This document shows positions 14,173 to 21,659 of a stretch of 64,000 nt of DNA, piece by piece. The stretch comes from Pseudomonas sp. SJZ074 (lineage in GTDB: Bacteria > Pseudomonadota > Gammaproteobacteria > Pseudomonadales > Pseudomonadaceae). The first letter of the stretch is position 1. Each line of letters starts with the position of its first letter. The notes beneath the pieces are model-generated. The model did not search any database, was not told where the DNA came from, and was given only the letters and a program-made list of their open reading frames with translations. The stretch covers positions 62,001 through 126,000 of the forward strand of contig NZ_VIUE01000015.1 in assembly GCF_007828215.1 (NCBI RefSeq), given 5' to 3'. The position numbers and the translations under genes are program-made.

Positions 14173-14311
14173 GTGCCGGGCGTTCATCGCCCCAACCATC
14201 CCCGGACTGATCAGGGCCCTGCAATCGCAGGGCTTTTTTCTGATCACCGATCTTCCCCAACGCATCAGCATCGAGGTTCGCCGGAACATGCTTGTTGTGA
14301 GGTTCCCATGA
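14162..14311 (+). CDS. Small phage protein containing an intragenic terminator
   Basis: A 49-residue protein (MNGKCRAFIAPTIPGLIRAL at the start) that overlaps both neighbours. It is moderately hydrophobic with a basic middle and has no membrane segment long enough to be sure. A perfect terminator hairpin lies inside its coding sequence at 14216-14239. The chain of overlaps supports translation. The function is unknown. Confidence 0.5.
   Translation: MNGKCRAFIAPTIPGLIRALQSQGFFLITDLPQRISIEVRRNMLVVRFP
14216..14239 (+). terminator. Intrinsic terminator inside a coding sequence
   Basis: A stem GCCCTGC/GCAGGGC with a 4-base loop AATC is followed by six T. It lies within the 14162-14311 gene, only about 950 bases behind the PL-like promoter, so genes beyond it would need antitermination or translation-coupled readthrough. 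Confidence 0.75.
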
Positions 14312-14580
14312 GCCATCAATTCAAGGTCGGTGATCCTGCACTTGTCGTGGGAGGTGTTCTTTTCCTAGGACGGCAAGTAACGGTTCTGGCGCACCTGAAG
14401 GCTGGGGAATCGTGGACAAACTCAAAGGGAATAGCTTTCCAGTTCGCTCCCGAAGACTGGAAGAGCTGCTGGGTCGTTGGTTGCGACAAGTCGGCAACCT
14501 TCAAACGTCCGGAGTGGCTGATTCCCTTGCGAGGCGACTTCACCCGCGAGCAGAAGCGGGTCAGGGAGCTGACTTCATGA
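14308..14580 (+). CDS. Phage protein of unknown function
   Basis: A 90-residue protein with an SH3-like N-terminus (FKVGDPALVVGGVLFLGRQV) and a Trp-containing centre. Such small KOW-like folds are frequent in phage accessory genes. It overlaps the neighbours at both ends by four bases. The role is unknown. Confidence 0.55.
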   Translation: MSHQFKVGDPALVVGGVLFLGRQVTVLAHLKAGESWTNSKGIAFQFAPEDWKSCWVVGCDKSATFKRPEWLIPLRGDFTREQKRVRELTS

Positions 14581-14696
14581 CCACCACCCAACGCTCCCGC
14601 CGCCGCGCTATCCGCCTGGCCTCGGCGATCACCGGCGCGCTGTTCCTCATCACCATCTTCCTGGGTCCGGCAATCGCGGGCCTCATCACTCAATAG
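14577..14696 (+). CDS. Small membrane protein
   Basis: A 39-residue protein: a basic N-terminus (RSRRRAIRLA) and one membrane helix (about residues 15-37). The ATG overlaps the preceding stop. The function is unknown. Confidence 0.5.
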   Translation: MTTTQRSRRRAIRLASAITGALFLITIFLGPAIAGLITQ

Positions 14697-14704
14697 GTAA
14701 CCCC

Positions 14705-14962
14705 ATGGACCAACAGAAAGGTGGCGGGCCGGCTTTCCCGGTCACGCCGGACAACGACGTGCGCACGAACGGCGCCGGCGGCTATGGCATGACGCTTCGC
14801 GATTACTTCGCGGCCAAGTGCGAAATAGCCATGTACGCGCCTGGTGACATTTTCTATAGGACCTATGGCCGAAACCCAGACGCAACTGAGCTAGCCGCAT
14901 TAATCGCTGAAATTCGCTTTATAGAGGCCGACGCCATGCTGGCCGCCCGGGGTGAATCATGA
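14705..14962 (+). CDS. Phage protein with GMTLRDYFAAK motif
   Basis: An 85-residue protein with GGPAFP near the start and GMTLRDYFAAKCEIAM in the middle, a pattern common in accessory phage proteins of unknown role. It is coupled to the next gene by ATGA. Confidence 0.7.
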   Translation: MDQQKGGGPAFPVTPDNDVRTNGAGGYGMTLRDYFAAKCEIAMYAPGDIFYRTYGRNPDATELAALIAEIRFIEADAMLAARGES

Positions 14963-15243
14963 GTAAGCACACGCCAGGGCCTTGGCGCATCGGGAATCAC
15001 AGTTCCGAGGTTATAGCCGAAATGCCCGCCGATCCGCCGTTTCGGGGGATGACGGAAAACTGTGTGAAGCATTACGGCGGATATCTCATTGCGGAGTCTT
15101 GCGCGGCTGAAGATGCAAAGCTGATCGCCGCCGCGCCGGAAATGCTAGAAGCGCTCACAAAATGTCTGGCCCTCAAAGGCACCCTTGAGCTGCACGGCCT
15201 GCTCGAACAGGTCGAGAAGGCCATCGCCAAAGCCACCCAATAA
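14959..15243 (+). CDS. Phage protein starting with HTPGPW motif
   Basis: A 94-residue protein beginning MSKHTPGPWRIGN, with AKLIAAAPEMLEAL near residue 55-68. Both motifs are shared by a widespread family of small phage proteins without known function. Confidence 0.75.
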   Translation: MSKHTPGPWRIGNHSSEVIAEMPADPPFRGMTENCVKHYGGYLIAESCAAEDAKLIAAAPEMLEALTKCLALKGTLELHGLLEQVEKAIAKATQ

Positions 15244-15287
15244 TCGAACCTCTCTCAACGCTGCGACCTGCGCGGCAAGGAACTCTC

Positions 15288-16031
15288 ATGTCTGAATTAA
15301 CCATCAAACCAACCTTCAGCCTGGCCCCGCAGAACATCGAAGAGGCATTGAAGTTCGCCGACTACCTCGCCAAGTCGACCATTGTGCCGAAGGACTTCGC
15401 CAACAACCCCGGCAACATCCTGGTGGCGATCCAGTGGGGTATGGAGCTTGGCCTGCAACCGATGCAGGCGATGCAGAACATCGCGGTCATCAATGGCCGC
15501 CCGGCCCTGTGGGGTGACGCTGTTATCGCCCTGGTGCGCAGCTCGCCGCTGTGTGAGTACATCTACGAGACCGACGACGGCGAGACGGCAACGTGCCGAG
15601 TTAAGCGCCGTGACGAAGAAGAGCAAGTGCGCACGTTCAGCATGACTGATGCAGCACAGGCCGGTCTCAAGGGCAAGCAAGGTCCCTGGAGCCAGTACCC
15701 CAAGCGTATGCGCCAGATGCGGGCCCGGGCCTTCGCCCTGCGCGACGTGTTCCCCGACGTGCTGCGGGGGATGCCGGTTGCCGAAGAGGTGCAGGACATC
15801 CCAACCGAACGCGAGATTGGTCCGGCCCGCGAGCCAGAGGCGCCGAAAGCTTTGTCCGCCTACCCCGATGCCAAGTTGACCGAGAACCTGCCGACTTGGC
15901 GCAAGGCTATCGAGGCGAACAAGAAGTCCCCGGCCGATGTGATCGCCACCATCACCAGCAAATACACGCTAACGCCTGAGCAGACCGAAACCATCAATCA
16001 GCTGAAGCCTCTCGAAGGAGTAACCGCATGA
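15288..16031 (+). CDS. RecT-family single-strand annealing protein
   Basis: A 247-residue protein. The N-terminal two thirds carry the RecT pattern: NPGNILVAIQWGMELGLQPM, QNIAVINGRPALWGDAVIAL and YPKRMRQMRARAFALRDVFP. RecT binds single strands and anneals homologous DNA. The partner exonuclease gene follows at once with a four-base overlap, forming the usual recombination pair. The C-terminal 50 residues are variable. Confidence 0.9.
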   Translation: MSELTIKPTFSLAPQNIEEALKFADYLAKSTIVPKDFANNPGNILVAIQWGMELGLQPMQAMQNIAVINGRPALWGDAVIALVRSSPLCEYIYETDDGETATCRVKRRDEEEQVRTFSMTDAAQAGLKGKQGPWSQYPKRMRQMRARAFALRDVFPDVLRGMPVAEEVQDIPTEREIGPAREPEAPKALSAYPDAKLTENLPTWRKAIEANKKSPADVIATITSKYTLTPEQTETINQLKPLEGVTA

Positions 16032-17650
16032 TCATTCACAACGTAGCCCAGGGTTCTGCCGAGTGGCTGGCCTTGCGCGGCAATCACTTCACCGCGTCCG
16101 AGGCCCCAGCCATGATGGGCGCTTCGAAGTATCAGACCCGTTCCGAACTGCTCGCGATGAAGAAAACCGGCATCACGCCGGAAGTAACGCCCCAGCAGCA
16201 ACGCATCTTCGATAAGGGGCACGCCGCCGAAGAGCTGGCGCGCCCACTGGTTGAAGCCAGGATCGGCGAAGAGCTTTACCCGGTCGTTGGTACCGAAGGC
16301 AATCTTCTGGCGTCCATGGACGGCCTGACGATGCTTGGCGATACGCTGTGGGAGCACAAGCTGTGGAACGAAGCCTTGGCCGCCCAGGTCCGGGCCGGCG
16401 AGCTGGACCCACACTATTACTGGCAGCTTGAGCAACAACTGCTGGTGAGCGGCGCCGAGCGTGTGATTTTCACCGTATCAGATGGCACCGACGAAAGGTC
16501 CGTCGATATGGAATACAGACCTGTCGATGGCCGCGCTGAACAGCTGATTGCCGGCTGGGCCAAGTTCGAAGAGGACTTGGGCGCCTTCGAAGTGCAGGAG
16601 GTCAAACCTGAAGTGGTCGGCTCTGCCCCTGACCAACTGCCAGCGCTGCGCATCGACGTAACCGGCATGGTGACTGCCAGCAACCTGGATGCCTTCAAGT
16701 CGCACGCTCTGAAGGTCATCAGCAACATCAACACCCAGCTCTCGACCGACAAGGACTTCGCCGACGCTGACGAAACTGTGAAGTGGTGCGGTGAGGTGGA
16801 AGACAAGCTCAAGGCCGCAAAGGAACACGCCCTGAGCCAAACCGAAAGCATCGACGTGCTGTTCAAGGCTATCGATGACATCGCGGCGGAAACGCGGCGC
16901 AAGCGGCTGGAACTGACGAAGCTGATAGCGGCCCGCAAGGAATTCATCCGCAGTGAAATCGTTATGGACGCCGCCAAGGATTTGCAGGTCCACATCGACA
17001 AGATCAACGCGACGTTGGGCGGCAGGATCCGCATGCCGAAGGTTCTGGCTGACTTCGCCGGCGCCATCAAGGGCAAAAAGAACATTTCCAGCCTCAAAGA
17101 AGCGGCCGCCAACGAGCTGAACCGGGCCATGCTGGAAGCCAACAACATCGCTGACAAGATCCGCCTGAACCTCGCCAGCCTGCGCGATCTGGCCGCCAAC
17201 CATGCCTTCCTGTTTCACGATGCCCAAGAACTGGTTTTGAAGGCCAACGATGACTTGGTGGCGCTGATCAAGGTGCGCATCAACGAGCACGACCAGGAGC
17301 AAGCAGAGCTCAAGCGACAGGTAGCGGAAAAGGCGCAGGAGGCCGCAGATCAGCAGCAACCGCAAGTCATTGAGACAGTTGTTGAGCAGCCAGCACCGGT
17401 CGCGGTGACGCCGATCAAGGCAGCGGAAACGCCGGCGACGGGCGCCGACGACGGCCAGCGGCTCAAGCTTGGCGAACTCGCTTCAATGCTGGGTTTCACT
17501 CTGTCGGCCGATTTCCTGCGCTCCCTGGGCTTCGAAGCGGTAGAGCGCAAGCAAGGCGCTTGCCTGTACCGGGCAATCGATTTCCCAGCCATCTGCGCAG
17601 CTCTCATCAACCACATCCAGGCAGTTCAAAACAGCCAGGCTGCCGCCTGA
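16028..17650 (+). CDS. YqaJ-type viral recombinase exonuclease with long C-terminal extension
   Basis: A 540-residue protein. Residues 1-190 form a lambda-exonuclease-like nuclease: QGSAEWLALRGNHFTASEAP, Asp98 in SMDGL, Glu109 and Lys111 in EHK, then a QLE motif at 133-135. The family is normally about 200-350 residues. Here about 340 residues follow, mainly helical and coiled-coil (about 270-440), a Pro/Ala linker, and a compact C-terminal domain (about 477-535). It resects double-strand ends for the RecT partner. The extension may serve oligomerisation or DNA binding. Confidence 0.88.
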   Translation: MIIHNVAQGSAEWLALRGNHFTASEAPAMMGASKYQTRSELLAMKKTGITPEVTPQQQRIFDKGHAAEELARPLVEARIGEELYPVVGTEGNLLASMDGLTMLGDTLWEHKLWNEALAAQVRAGELDPHYYWQLEQQLLVSGAERVIFTVSDGTDERSVDMEYRPVDGRAEQLIAGWAKFEEDLGAFEVQEVKPEVVGSAPDQLPALRIDVTGMVTASNLDAFKSHALKVISNINTQLSTDKDFADADETVKWCGEVEDKLKAAKEHALSQTESIDVLFKAIDDIAAETRRKRLELTKLIAARKEFIRSEIVMDAAKDLQVHIDKINATLGGRIRMPKVLADFAGAIKGKKNISSLKEAAANELNRAMLEANNIADKIRLNLASLRDLAANHAFLFHDAQELVLKANDDLVALIKVRINEHDQEQAELKRQVAEKAQEAADQQQPQVIETVVEQPAPVAVTPIKAAETPATGADDGQRLKLGELASMLGFTLSADFLRSLGFEAVERKQGACLYRAIDFPAICAALINHIQAVQNSQAAA

Positions 17651-17665
17651 TCAGGAGGGCCAGCC

Positions 17666-17866
17666 ATGGCCGCCCAATCTGTCCTTGAGGCCTACGACAG
17701 CCTTGAAGAATTCATTGGTGTCCTTGCCGCCGCTGAGCTGCATGCCAGCGGCGAGTGGGAGCTTGAATTCGTCGAAAACATCCGCGCCAGCTTCCAGCGT
17801 TACGGCGCACACACCAACCTGAGCCCGGCGCAGCAGTCGAAGCTCGAACGCATCGCCAAACACTGA
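17666..17866 (+). CDS. Small phage protein of unknown function
   Basis: A 66-residue helical protein between the exonuclease and the FtsK-gamma gene. A ribosome binding site (AGGAGG) precedes it. No motif is recognised. Confidence 0.6.
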   Translation: MAAQSVLEAYDSLEEFIGVLAAAELHASGEWELEFVENIRASFQRYGAHTNLSPAQQSKLERIAKH

Positions 17867-17875
17867 GGAATGCCC

Positions 17876-18907
17876 ATGAAAGCCGAACACAATGCAATTA
17901 TCGAACGCGCAAAACTGGGTGGATATGAGCCGTCCATGATTGCGCATGAGCTGTTGGTGCATGACCTGGTGCAGGCCGCGCTGTTTGAATTCCGCAATGT
18001 GCGTGCGCCGTTTCACAGCCTGAACGAAGGCCAGCAGCAGGAAGTTATCGACCGCGTTACCGAAGCGGCTGAAAAGTCTGTTTACAACGCGATCAGCATC
18101 ATCAGCTCCCGCAACGTCGACACCATCCCGGTAACGATCGTTGACGCGAAGTTCAAGGCCAAGGCGATCACGGTCACAGCAGCAATCGATGCTCAGGACC
18201 CAAACCGGCACGGCCTTATTGATGTTGCCGGCAGGCTGTGCCTGCTGGTACTGGCCCCGAATGACTATGCCGAGGGCCTGGACGGCATCAAGGCCGAACG
18301 CGACCAGCCAGACCTGCCGCTGCACGTGAGCGACATCACCGGGAACCTGTTCGCGCAGGCGCCCACCGGGCCAGATGAGCCGGATGGCGAGCCGACGTTT
18401 GTCGGCGATGACCAGGACCCGCTGTACGCCGAGGCGGTCGAGTTCGTGATTGAGTCGCGCCGCCCGAGCATCAGCGCGGTGCAACGCAAACTGAAGATCG
18501 GCTACAACCGCGCCGCTCGAATGCTGGAATGGATGGAAACCCAGGGCATTGTCACCGCCTTGAGCAGCACCGGCACCCGTGAAGTGCTGGCACCTGCGAA
18601 GTCCGCGGACGTGAAAGCAGCCGACCAGCAAGACGACATTGTCGACCCAGGCCATCCCGACGGCTTCCACACCGGAAAAGAGTTCGGAGAGTTCACCTAT
18701 GACGACGCGGCCCAACTGGTCGTGCTCAAGGTCACCAGCACCCTGGACGCAGCATGGATTCAAAGCCGTCTCGCCATCGACAGCGACAAGGCCGCCGTGC
18801 TGCTGATGCGCCTGCTCGAAAACAAGGTGATCGAGTTGGAGAGCGAAGGAGCCACCGCGCTGGAGCACAAGTTCAAGGTCATCGCGAAGCTGAACGACGT
18901 CGCGTAA
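17876..18907 (+). CDS. Phage protein with FtsK gamma domain
   Basis: A 343-residue protein. Residues 1-165 are of unknown fold. Residues about 178-240 closely match the winged-helix gamma domain of FtsK: DPLYAEAVEFVIESRRPSIS, VQRKLKIGYNRAARMLEWME, and an ending TREVLAP. In FtsK this domain reads KOPS sequences and activates XerCD. Residues about 270-335 look like a second, diverged copy. There is no ATPase motor or membrane part. The start at 17876 has GAGGA six bases upstream. Its role in the phage is unknown. Confidence 0.8.
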   Translation: MKAEHNAIIERAKLGGYEPSMIAHELLVHDLVQAALFEFRNVRAPFHSLNEGQQQEVIDRVTEAAEKSVYNAISIISSRNVDTIPVTIVDAKFKAKAITVTAAIDAQDPNRHGLIDVAGRLCLLVLAPNDYAEGLDGIKAERDQPDLPLHVSDITGNLFAQAPTGPDEPDGEPTFVGDDQDPLYAEAVEFVIESRRPSISAVQRKLKIGYNRAARMLEWMETQGIVTALSSTGTREVLAPAKSADVKAADQQDDIVDPGHPDGFHTGKEFGEFTYDDAAQLVVLKVTSTLDAAWIQSRLAIDSDKAAVLLMRLLENKVIELESEGATALEHKFKVIAKLNDVA

Positions 18908-18929
18908 CCCACCCACCACAACACAGCAA

Positions 18930-18950
18930 GGCGCCTCCGGGCGCCTTCTT
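18930..18950 (+). terminator. Terminator-like hairpin in the PL operon
   Basis: A stem GGCGCC/GGCGCC with loop TCCG is followed by TTCTTCTT. It lies between the FtsK-gamma and exonuclease genes. The T-run is interrupted, so termination may be partial. Confidence 0.5.
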
Positions 18951-18971
18951 CTTGCACAAAGGAAAGCGCCC

Positions 18972-19583
18972 ATGAATATCCTGCGTACTCCATACGACAC
19001 CGAAACCACCGGTCTCCCGCTGTTCAAAGAGCCGAGCGATGATCCGCGCCAGCCCCACCTGGTGGACATCTGCATCCTGGCCTACAGCCCGGACGGCTCC
19101 CTGGTTGACTCCTTCGAAGCCATGGTCCGCCCTGATGGCTGGGTGATCCCCAACGAAGTGTCCGTCATCCACGGCATCACCAACGAAATGGCGATGGACA
19201 TGGGTATACCCGAGGCCGAAGCGCTGGACGGCTTCATGGCGATTCATGACCGTTCCGGCCTGCGCATCGCCCACAACATCAGCTTCGATGACCGGATCAT
19301 GCGCATTGCGCTGTCGCGGTACCGGGGCAAGGAAGCGGCGGACGCCTTCAAGGCCACGCCCGGCTACTGCACCTGCCAGACCAGCAAGAACATCGTCCAG
19401 TGTCCGCCTACGGAAAAGATGATCCGCGCCGGCTTCGGAAAGCAGTTTAAGCAGCCGTCAGTGGCCGAGGCGCTGATGCACTTCACCGGGGAAGAGCTGG
19501 TGGGCGGCCACCGCGCCAGGCCAGACGCAGAGGCCTGCGCCCGCATCTACTTCGCCATGAACCCGCCTGCTCAGGTGGCTTGA
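18972..19583 (+). CDS. DnaQ-like 3'-5' exonuclease (DEDDh)
   Basis: A 203-residue protein with YDTETTGLP at residues 8-16 (first acidic pair), IAHNISFDDRI near 98-108 (middle Asp) and GGHRARPDAEA near 178-188 (His and last Asp). This is the DEDDh exonuclease pattern. Cellular relatives proofread or trim DNA or RNA. The phage substrate is unknown. AAAGGA lies upstream of the start. Confidence 0.88.
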   Translation: MNILRTPYDTETTGLPLFKEPSDDPRQPHLVDICILAYSPDGSLVDSFEAMVRPDGWVIPNEVSVIHGITNEMAMDMGIPEAEALDGFMAIHDRSGLRIAHNISFDDRIMRIALSRYRGKEAADAFKATPGYCTCQTSKNIVQCPPTEKMIRAGFGKQFKQPSVAEALMHFTGEELVGGHRARPDAEACARIYFAMNPPAQVA

Positions 19584-19600
19584 CCTTTTCGAGGCAACCA

Positions 19601-19702
19601 ATGAAAGCCCTGGCAATGCTTATCGGCGCAATCGTACTGATCGCGCTGGTGATGTACGGAGCCATCTCCGCCTACTACTTCATCAAAGGAAAGAAAAAAT
19701 GA
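19601..19702 (+). CDS. Very small membrane protein
   Basis: A 33-residue protein: a single membrane helix (about residues 4-25) followed by KGKKK. Its stop overlaps the start of the SPFH gene (ATGA), suggesting that the two membrane proteins are made together. Confidence 0.55.
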   Translation: MKALAMLIGAIVLIALVMYGAISAYYFIKGKKK

Positions 19703-20553
19703 CCAGTAAGATTATCGGCAGCATCATCGGCGCTGTCGTCGCTATCGTCCTGCTGTGCGTGTTCTTCGGCAGTTGGTACACAGTCGACGAAACAGAGCGC
19801 GGCGTACTGCTGCGCAACGGCGCCCTGGTTGGTGTTGTGGACCCCGGCCTCTCATTCAAAACCCCATTCATTGAATCCGTGCGGTTCATCAGCACGCAGA
19901 GCCAGGTCACTTCGTATGACGGGCTACAGGCGTATAGCAAGGATCAGCAGTCCGCGCAGCTAAAGGTGTCGGTGTCCTGGCACATCGCCCCCTCGGACGT
20001 CGCGAAGGTTTACACGCAGTTCAAGGACATCGAGGGTATCCGTGATCGACTGATCAGTCGTCAGGTGCCGACGCAAGTTGAAAACGTTTTTGGCAGATTC
20101 AACGCGGTTGCAGCCGTGCAGAACCGTGTCCAACTGGTCAACGACATATCGTCAGCCATCAAGGCCACCATCAATGGCCCGGTCATCATCGACAGCGTGC
20201 AGGTCGAGAACATCGACTTCAGCGATGCCTACGAAAAGGCCATCGAGGCGCGGATGGCCGCCGAGGTCCAGGTAAAGACCCGCGAGCAGCAACTGGCAAC
20301 CGAGCAAGTACAGGCTCAAATCAGGGTCACCCAGGCCCAGGCGGAAGCTGACTCGAAAGTCGCGCAAGCCAAGGCCGACGCCCAGGCCACCGAGCTGCGT
20401 GGTAAGGCAGAGGCCGAAGCCATCAAAGCCCGTGCCCAGGCGCTGGCAAGCAATCAAAACCTCGTCGAACTGACCAAGGCTGAGCGCTGGAATGGCGTAT
20501 TGCCAACCACCGTACTGCCTAACGGCGCACTTCCCTTTATCGACGCCAAGTAA
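19699..20553 (+). CDS. SPFH/band-7 membrane protein
   Basis: A 284-residue protein. A membrane helix spans about residues 7-26. The band-7 domain follows: YTVDETERGVLLRNGALVGV, VDPGLSFKTPFIESV and VTSYDGLQAYSKD. A long Ala/Gln/Glu-rich coiled coil fills about 178-250. It resembles HflK, HflC and prohibitins, which form membrane rings and, in bacteria, hold and restrain FtsH. A small membrane protein precedes it. Because the phage has an FtsH-sensitive type of activator (CII), a protective role is conceivable, but it is inference. Confidence 0.85.
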   Translation: MTSKIIGSIIGAVVAIVLLCVFFGSWYTVDETERGVLLRNGALVGVVDPGLSFKTPFIESVRFISTQSQVTSYDGLQAYSKDQQSAQLKVSVSWHIAPSDVAKVYTQFKDIEGIRDRLISRQVPTQVENVFGRFNAVAAVQNRVQLVNDISSAIKATINGPVIIDSVQVENIDFSDAYEKAIEARMAAEVQVKTREQQLATEQVQAQIRVTQAQAEADSKVAQAKADAQATELRGKAEAEAIKARAQALASNQNLVELTKAERWNGVLPTTVLPNGALPFIDAK

Positions 20554-20560
20554 TTTCACA

Positions 20561-20582
20561 GGCGCCCCGCGTGGGCGCCTTT
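20561..20582 (+). terminator. Terminator-like hairpin in the PL operon
   Basis: A stem GGCGCCC/GGGCGCC with a 5-base loop is followed by only TTT. It stands just behind the SPFH gene and before the next ribosome binding site, so it may work as a weak terminator or a stability hairpin. Confidence 0.45.
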
Positions 20583-20592
20583 CGAGGTTCCC

Positions 20593-20799
20593 ATGAGCAC
20601 CCAACCCATCAACCGCGTGATGCTGCTGGAAGGCAAGCGCTTTGCCCTGGAGGTGGCCCAGGCCGCCGGCACGTCGATCCGAAACCCCAAGGTGGCGCTC
20701 AAGATCGTCACCGACCTGAAACGCAACGCCGCCGCGCAGCCGTACAGCTACGCGCAGGGCATCAACGAAGTCATTGAACTGCTGGAGGTTCCGTCATGA
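20593..20799 (+). CDS. Small phage protein of unknown function
   Basis: A 68-residue soluble, basic protein with an Ala-rich helix in its middle. It precedes the Arc-like gene with an ATGA overlap, which could mean that the two work together. No motif is recognised. Confidence 0.55.
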   Translation: MSTQPINRVMLLEGKRFALEVAQAAGTSIRNPKVALKIVTDLKRNAAAQPYSYAQGINEVIELLEVPS

Positions 20800-21014
20800 A
20801 CAAGCAATTCGATTCCCGGCTGGCCGACAAATTCGTGGTCCGACTGCCCGATGGCATGCGCGACGAAATAGACGCCCGGGCAACCGCCGATGATCGCAGC
20901 ATGAACAGCGTCTTCGTTCAGGCCATGCGTCAGTACCTGGACAACCAGCAGCGCCAGGAACTGCTGCTGGGCGCCCTGGCTGCGGCGGCGGTGAAGAAGG
21001 TGGATCAGCCATGA
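20796..21014 (+). CDS. Arc-family ribbon-helix-helix DNA-binding protein
   Basis: A 72-residue protein with DKFVVRLPDGMRDEIDARAT and SMNSVFVQAMRQYL, the strand and two helices of the Arc/Mnt fold. Arc-like proteins bind operators as dimers of dimers. It probably regulates a phage promoter. The target is not evident. Confidence 0.85.
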   Translation: MNKQFDSRLADKFVVRLPDGMRDEIDARATADDRSMNSVFVQAMRQYLDNQQRQELLLGALAAAAVKKVDQP

Positions 21015-21391
21015 ACCATCGTATCGCGCAACGCCTATCTGAGTTGGCAGTCGCATACGCACAGAATCGCAGGGATCTGCGCGAAAACGGCGCAGCAATC
21101 AAGCAGGTGCAGAGCGAAGCCGATGGCGCCTACTTCGATTTGAAACCGTACCGCGAACGCTACTACAACGACCCTGATGTTCATGACCTGCCGCTGGGCG
21201 GCTGCATCGTCTGGCATGGCTGGCTGCACGCCGTCGAGACGTGCGACCCGGACAACTATTACGGCGAAGACTGCGGCTACCGGGCAACCGCAAGGCTGAT
21301 GGACCAGCGCCGGGACATCAAGCGCGAGGCCTCTCGGATCCGCGCCGCCCTGACCAGAATCGGCGACCAGATATCGAGGTCAGTCCCATGA
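21011..21391 (+). CDS. Phage protein of unknown function
   Basis: A 126-residue protein. Helices at both ends flank a central Tyr/Asp-rich part with LGGCIVWHGWLHAVETCD. It overlaps both neighbours by four bases. No family is recognised. Confidence 0.55.
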   Translation: MNHRIAQRLSELAVAYAQNRRDLRENGAAIKQVQSEADGAYFDLKPYRERYYNDPDVHDLPLGGCIVWHGWLHAVETCDPDNYYGEDCGYRATARLMDQRRDIKREASRIRAALTRIGDQISRSVP

Positions 21392-21561
21392 CCGCCCTCC
21401 GCCGAAAGACCACCATTCGCGGGCGGCCCATGAAGCCGCTCGATCTCAACGTCATGTGCGACATCTGCAACAAGTCCCGCGCCCATGGCAACCACGACAA
21501 ATGCAGCAAGCAGCGCCAGGCCGAGGCAGCAGAGCGGCGGGCGCGGGAGAATCAATCATGA
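21388..21561 (+). CDS. Small zinc-binding phage protein
   Basis: A 57-residue, highly basic protein with CDICNKSRAHGNHDKC, suitable for binding one zinc ion, flanked by Arg/Lys-rich ends. It may bind nucleic acid. It overlaps its neighbours by four bases at each end. Confidence 0.55.
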   Translation: MTALRRKTTIRGRPMKPLDLNVMCDICNKSRAHGNHDKCSKQRQAEAAERRARENQS

Positions 21562-21659
21562 TCTGGTTTCTGATCGGCGTGCTGGTGCTGAACACAGCCG
21601 CCCCGGTACTGGCCTACAAACTCAGCATGAGGCGTAAGGGGGATGTATGGATAGCGTGA
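21558..21659 (+). CDS. Very small membrane protein
   Basis: A 33-residue protein with one membrane helix (about residues 2-20) and a basic tail. It overlaps the genes on both sides. The function is unknown. Confidence 0.45.
   Translation: MIWFLIGVLVLNTAAPVLAYKLSMRRKGDVWIA

Noticed and set aside
13250..14260. 336-codon open frame on the - strand opposite the first PL genes
   Set aside because: It runs through the operators, the PL-like promoter and several + strand genes with good ribosome binding sites, has no family-like sequence, and is low in complexity.
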